A stretch of DNA of 6,149 nucleotides from G039029935 sp039029935. Lineage in GTDB: Bacteria > Chloroflexota > Anaerolineae > Caldilineales > Caldilineaceae. This document shows, one piece after another, positions 5,299-6,149 of this stretch. The translations under genes and the position numbers were made by a program. The notes beneath the pieces are model-generated. The model did no database searches and was not told the DNA's origin. It saw only the letters and a list, made by a program, of their open reading frames with translations. The stretch spans positions 1 to 6,149 of the forward strand of contig JBCCFC010000848.1 of assembly GCA_039029935.1 (NCBI GenBank), in the 5' to 3' direction. Position 1 is the stretch's first letter, and each line of letters opens with the position of its first letter.

Positions 5299-6149
5299 AT
5301 GCGTCAACAGATATTATCGCGCCGACGGTTCCTACAATTCACAGCGGGAGCAGCGGGATTGGCCGCACTCTCAGCCTGTGCAGCACCTGCACCAGGTGGT
5401 GGCGGTTCTTCTAGCGGTGGGGATGCCCCTGCTGCGGAAGTGACCACAATTTCGTTGGGCTTGACTTGGGATGCAACCTTCCAAGAACATCAAAATCTAT
5501 TCAATGATAACTTCATGGAAAAACACCCAGAAATTGAACTGGAAACACAGTACAACACATGGGCAGACCACAACAATATCGTTCCCACATGGGCGGCGGC
5601 GGATACACTGCCTGACATCGTCTATGTACATGGTAGTCGTTCATTCCCATGGTCCTTTGAAGGCATCAGCATCAGCATTCAAGACCTTGTAGACGCAGAT
5701 GAAGAGTTTAATGTGGGCGGTGTGTGGGAAGAAGCATTGCGTCTCTATCGCTTTAACGGCGAACTACATGCCATTCCATATGATCATGGACCGCTGCTGC
5801 TTGGGTATAACAAAGACATCTTTGATGCAGCGGGTATGGACTATCCTGATGAAACATGGGATATGAACAAGTTCCGCGAGGTTGCCAACGAACTGACCAA
5901 CTTGGATGGCGATATGCCACAGTGGGGGTATACGGCGGAAAATCCATCCTTTGCAGGCACACCTGGCCCATCAACCCTGAGTGGTTGGGGAGCAGAATTG
6001 CTCAACGATGAGGAAAATCAGCTATTGTTGGACACCGATGAAGCGCGCGCGGCGATTCAGTTCTGGGTAGACATGATTCATGTTGACAAGTGTGCACCAA
6101 CACCAGCCGAGAGCGAAGCCTTTGATCAAGGTCCTTGGCTCGCTGGTCA
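5299..6149 (+). CDS. Tat-exported extracellular solute-binding lipoprotein, family 1, copy 2 (3' end outside window)
   Basis: This paralogue of the gene at 3605-4960 shows its first 283 residues plus two bases of the next codon and is open at the right edge. It keeps the twin-arginine motif SRRRFLQ (7-13), the lipobox LSAC (C27) and the Gly/Ser tether, so export and anchoring should match copy 1. I count about 31 differences against copy 1 over 283 residues (about 89% identity) with no indel and no stop, so it looks like a functional gene and not a decaying copy. The block 169-205 is identical. Changes include K63E, G66N, T67L, A75K, Q153N, Q156L, G158A, M166L, I168L, Q206M, S222P, G228S and Q233E. 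It has its own promoter, leader and ribosome site. A slightly different ligand range or different expression from copy 1 is possible but unproven. Confidence 0.9.
   Translation, partial: MRQQILSRRRFLQFTAGAAGLAALSACAAPAPGGGGSSSGGDAPAAEVTTISLGLTWDATFQEHQNLFNDNFMEKHPEIELETQYNTWADHNNIVPTWAAADTLPDIVYVHGSRSFPWSFEGISISIQDLVDADEEFNVGGVWEEALRLYRFNGELHAIPYDHGPLLLGYNKDIFDAAGMDYPDETWDMNKFREVANELTNLDGDMPQWGYTAENPSFAGTPGPSTLSGWGAELLNDEENQLLLDTDEARAAIQFWVDMIHVDKCAPTPAESEAFDQGPWLAG

Larger units (their letters stand above)
5120..6149 (+). repeat. Tandem duplication, unit 2 (runs off the right edge)
   Basis: This second copy of the unit that starts at 3444 begins with GACCAGCAGGAAGTCTAG, a relic of the ATPase gene's last codons and stop, here with no ATPase gene in front of it. 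That makes unit 1 the ancestral arrangement and 5119/5120 the new joint. Apart from 18 extra leader bases (within 5241-5263, against 3565-3569 in unit 1) I see no indel through to the window edge. The right end of the unit is not visible. Confidence 0.85.

Noticed and set aside
1..6149. A novel defence, mobile or metabolic system
   Set aside because: Every substantial gene falls in a known ABC importer family, and no unknown protein, array or transposase is present. What is unusual is arrangement and duplication, not a new system.

Overview
The window is a bacterial ABC-importer locus with every gene on the + strand. It most resembles a Chloroflexota (Anaerolineae/Caldilineae-like) genome. 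That is an inference from three things: the solute-binding lipoprotein style (twin-arginine motif, lipobox, then an APAPSGGGSSSGG-like linker), the fused two-ATPase subunit, and mid-range base composition with ordinary sigma70-type promoters. No marker gene is present to prove the taxonomy.

Layout. Positions 2-352 hold the C-terminal 116 residues of a DppB/OppB-type permease. Positions 353-489 form a gap with a perfect 24-bp inverted repeat; each arm looks like a REP unit with a GTAG head. A complete DppC/OppC-type permease follows (490-1407). After a 2-nt gap comes a 683-residue protein (1410-3461) that fuses two complete DppD/DppF-type ATPases, each with its own C-terminal four-cysteine cluster. 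These three genes would supply the membrane channel and motor of a peptide/opine/oligosaccharide-type importer.

Downstream are two tandem copies of a unit made of a promoter, a structured leader and a solute-binding lipoprotein gene. The first gene is complete (3605-4960) and ends at a long hairpin terminator. The second starts at 5299 and runs off the right edge. Over the 283 shared residues I count about 31 differences by eye (about 89% identity) and no indels. The repeated unit begins inside the last codons of the ATPase gene: a 16-nt segment of that gene's 3' end, including its TAG stop, is found again upstream of the second copy at 5120. The first copy's junction is therefore ancestral, and 5119/5120 is the duplication joint.

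Functionally, the binding proteins look like family 1 (MalE/UgpB-like, usually sugar-type), whereas the permeases and ATPases are of the dipeptide/oligopeptide class, which normally works with family 5 binding proteins. Either this is an unusual pairing, or the binding proteins serve another transporter and the cognate family 5 protein lies upstream of the window. I see no CRISPR array, RNA gene, transposase or clearly new defence or metabolic system. The most interesting items are the duplication joint, the REP pair, the family mismatch and the changed leader of copy 2.
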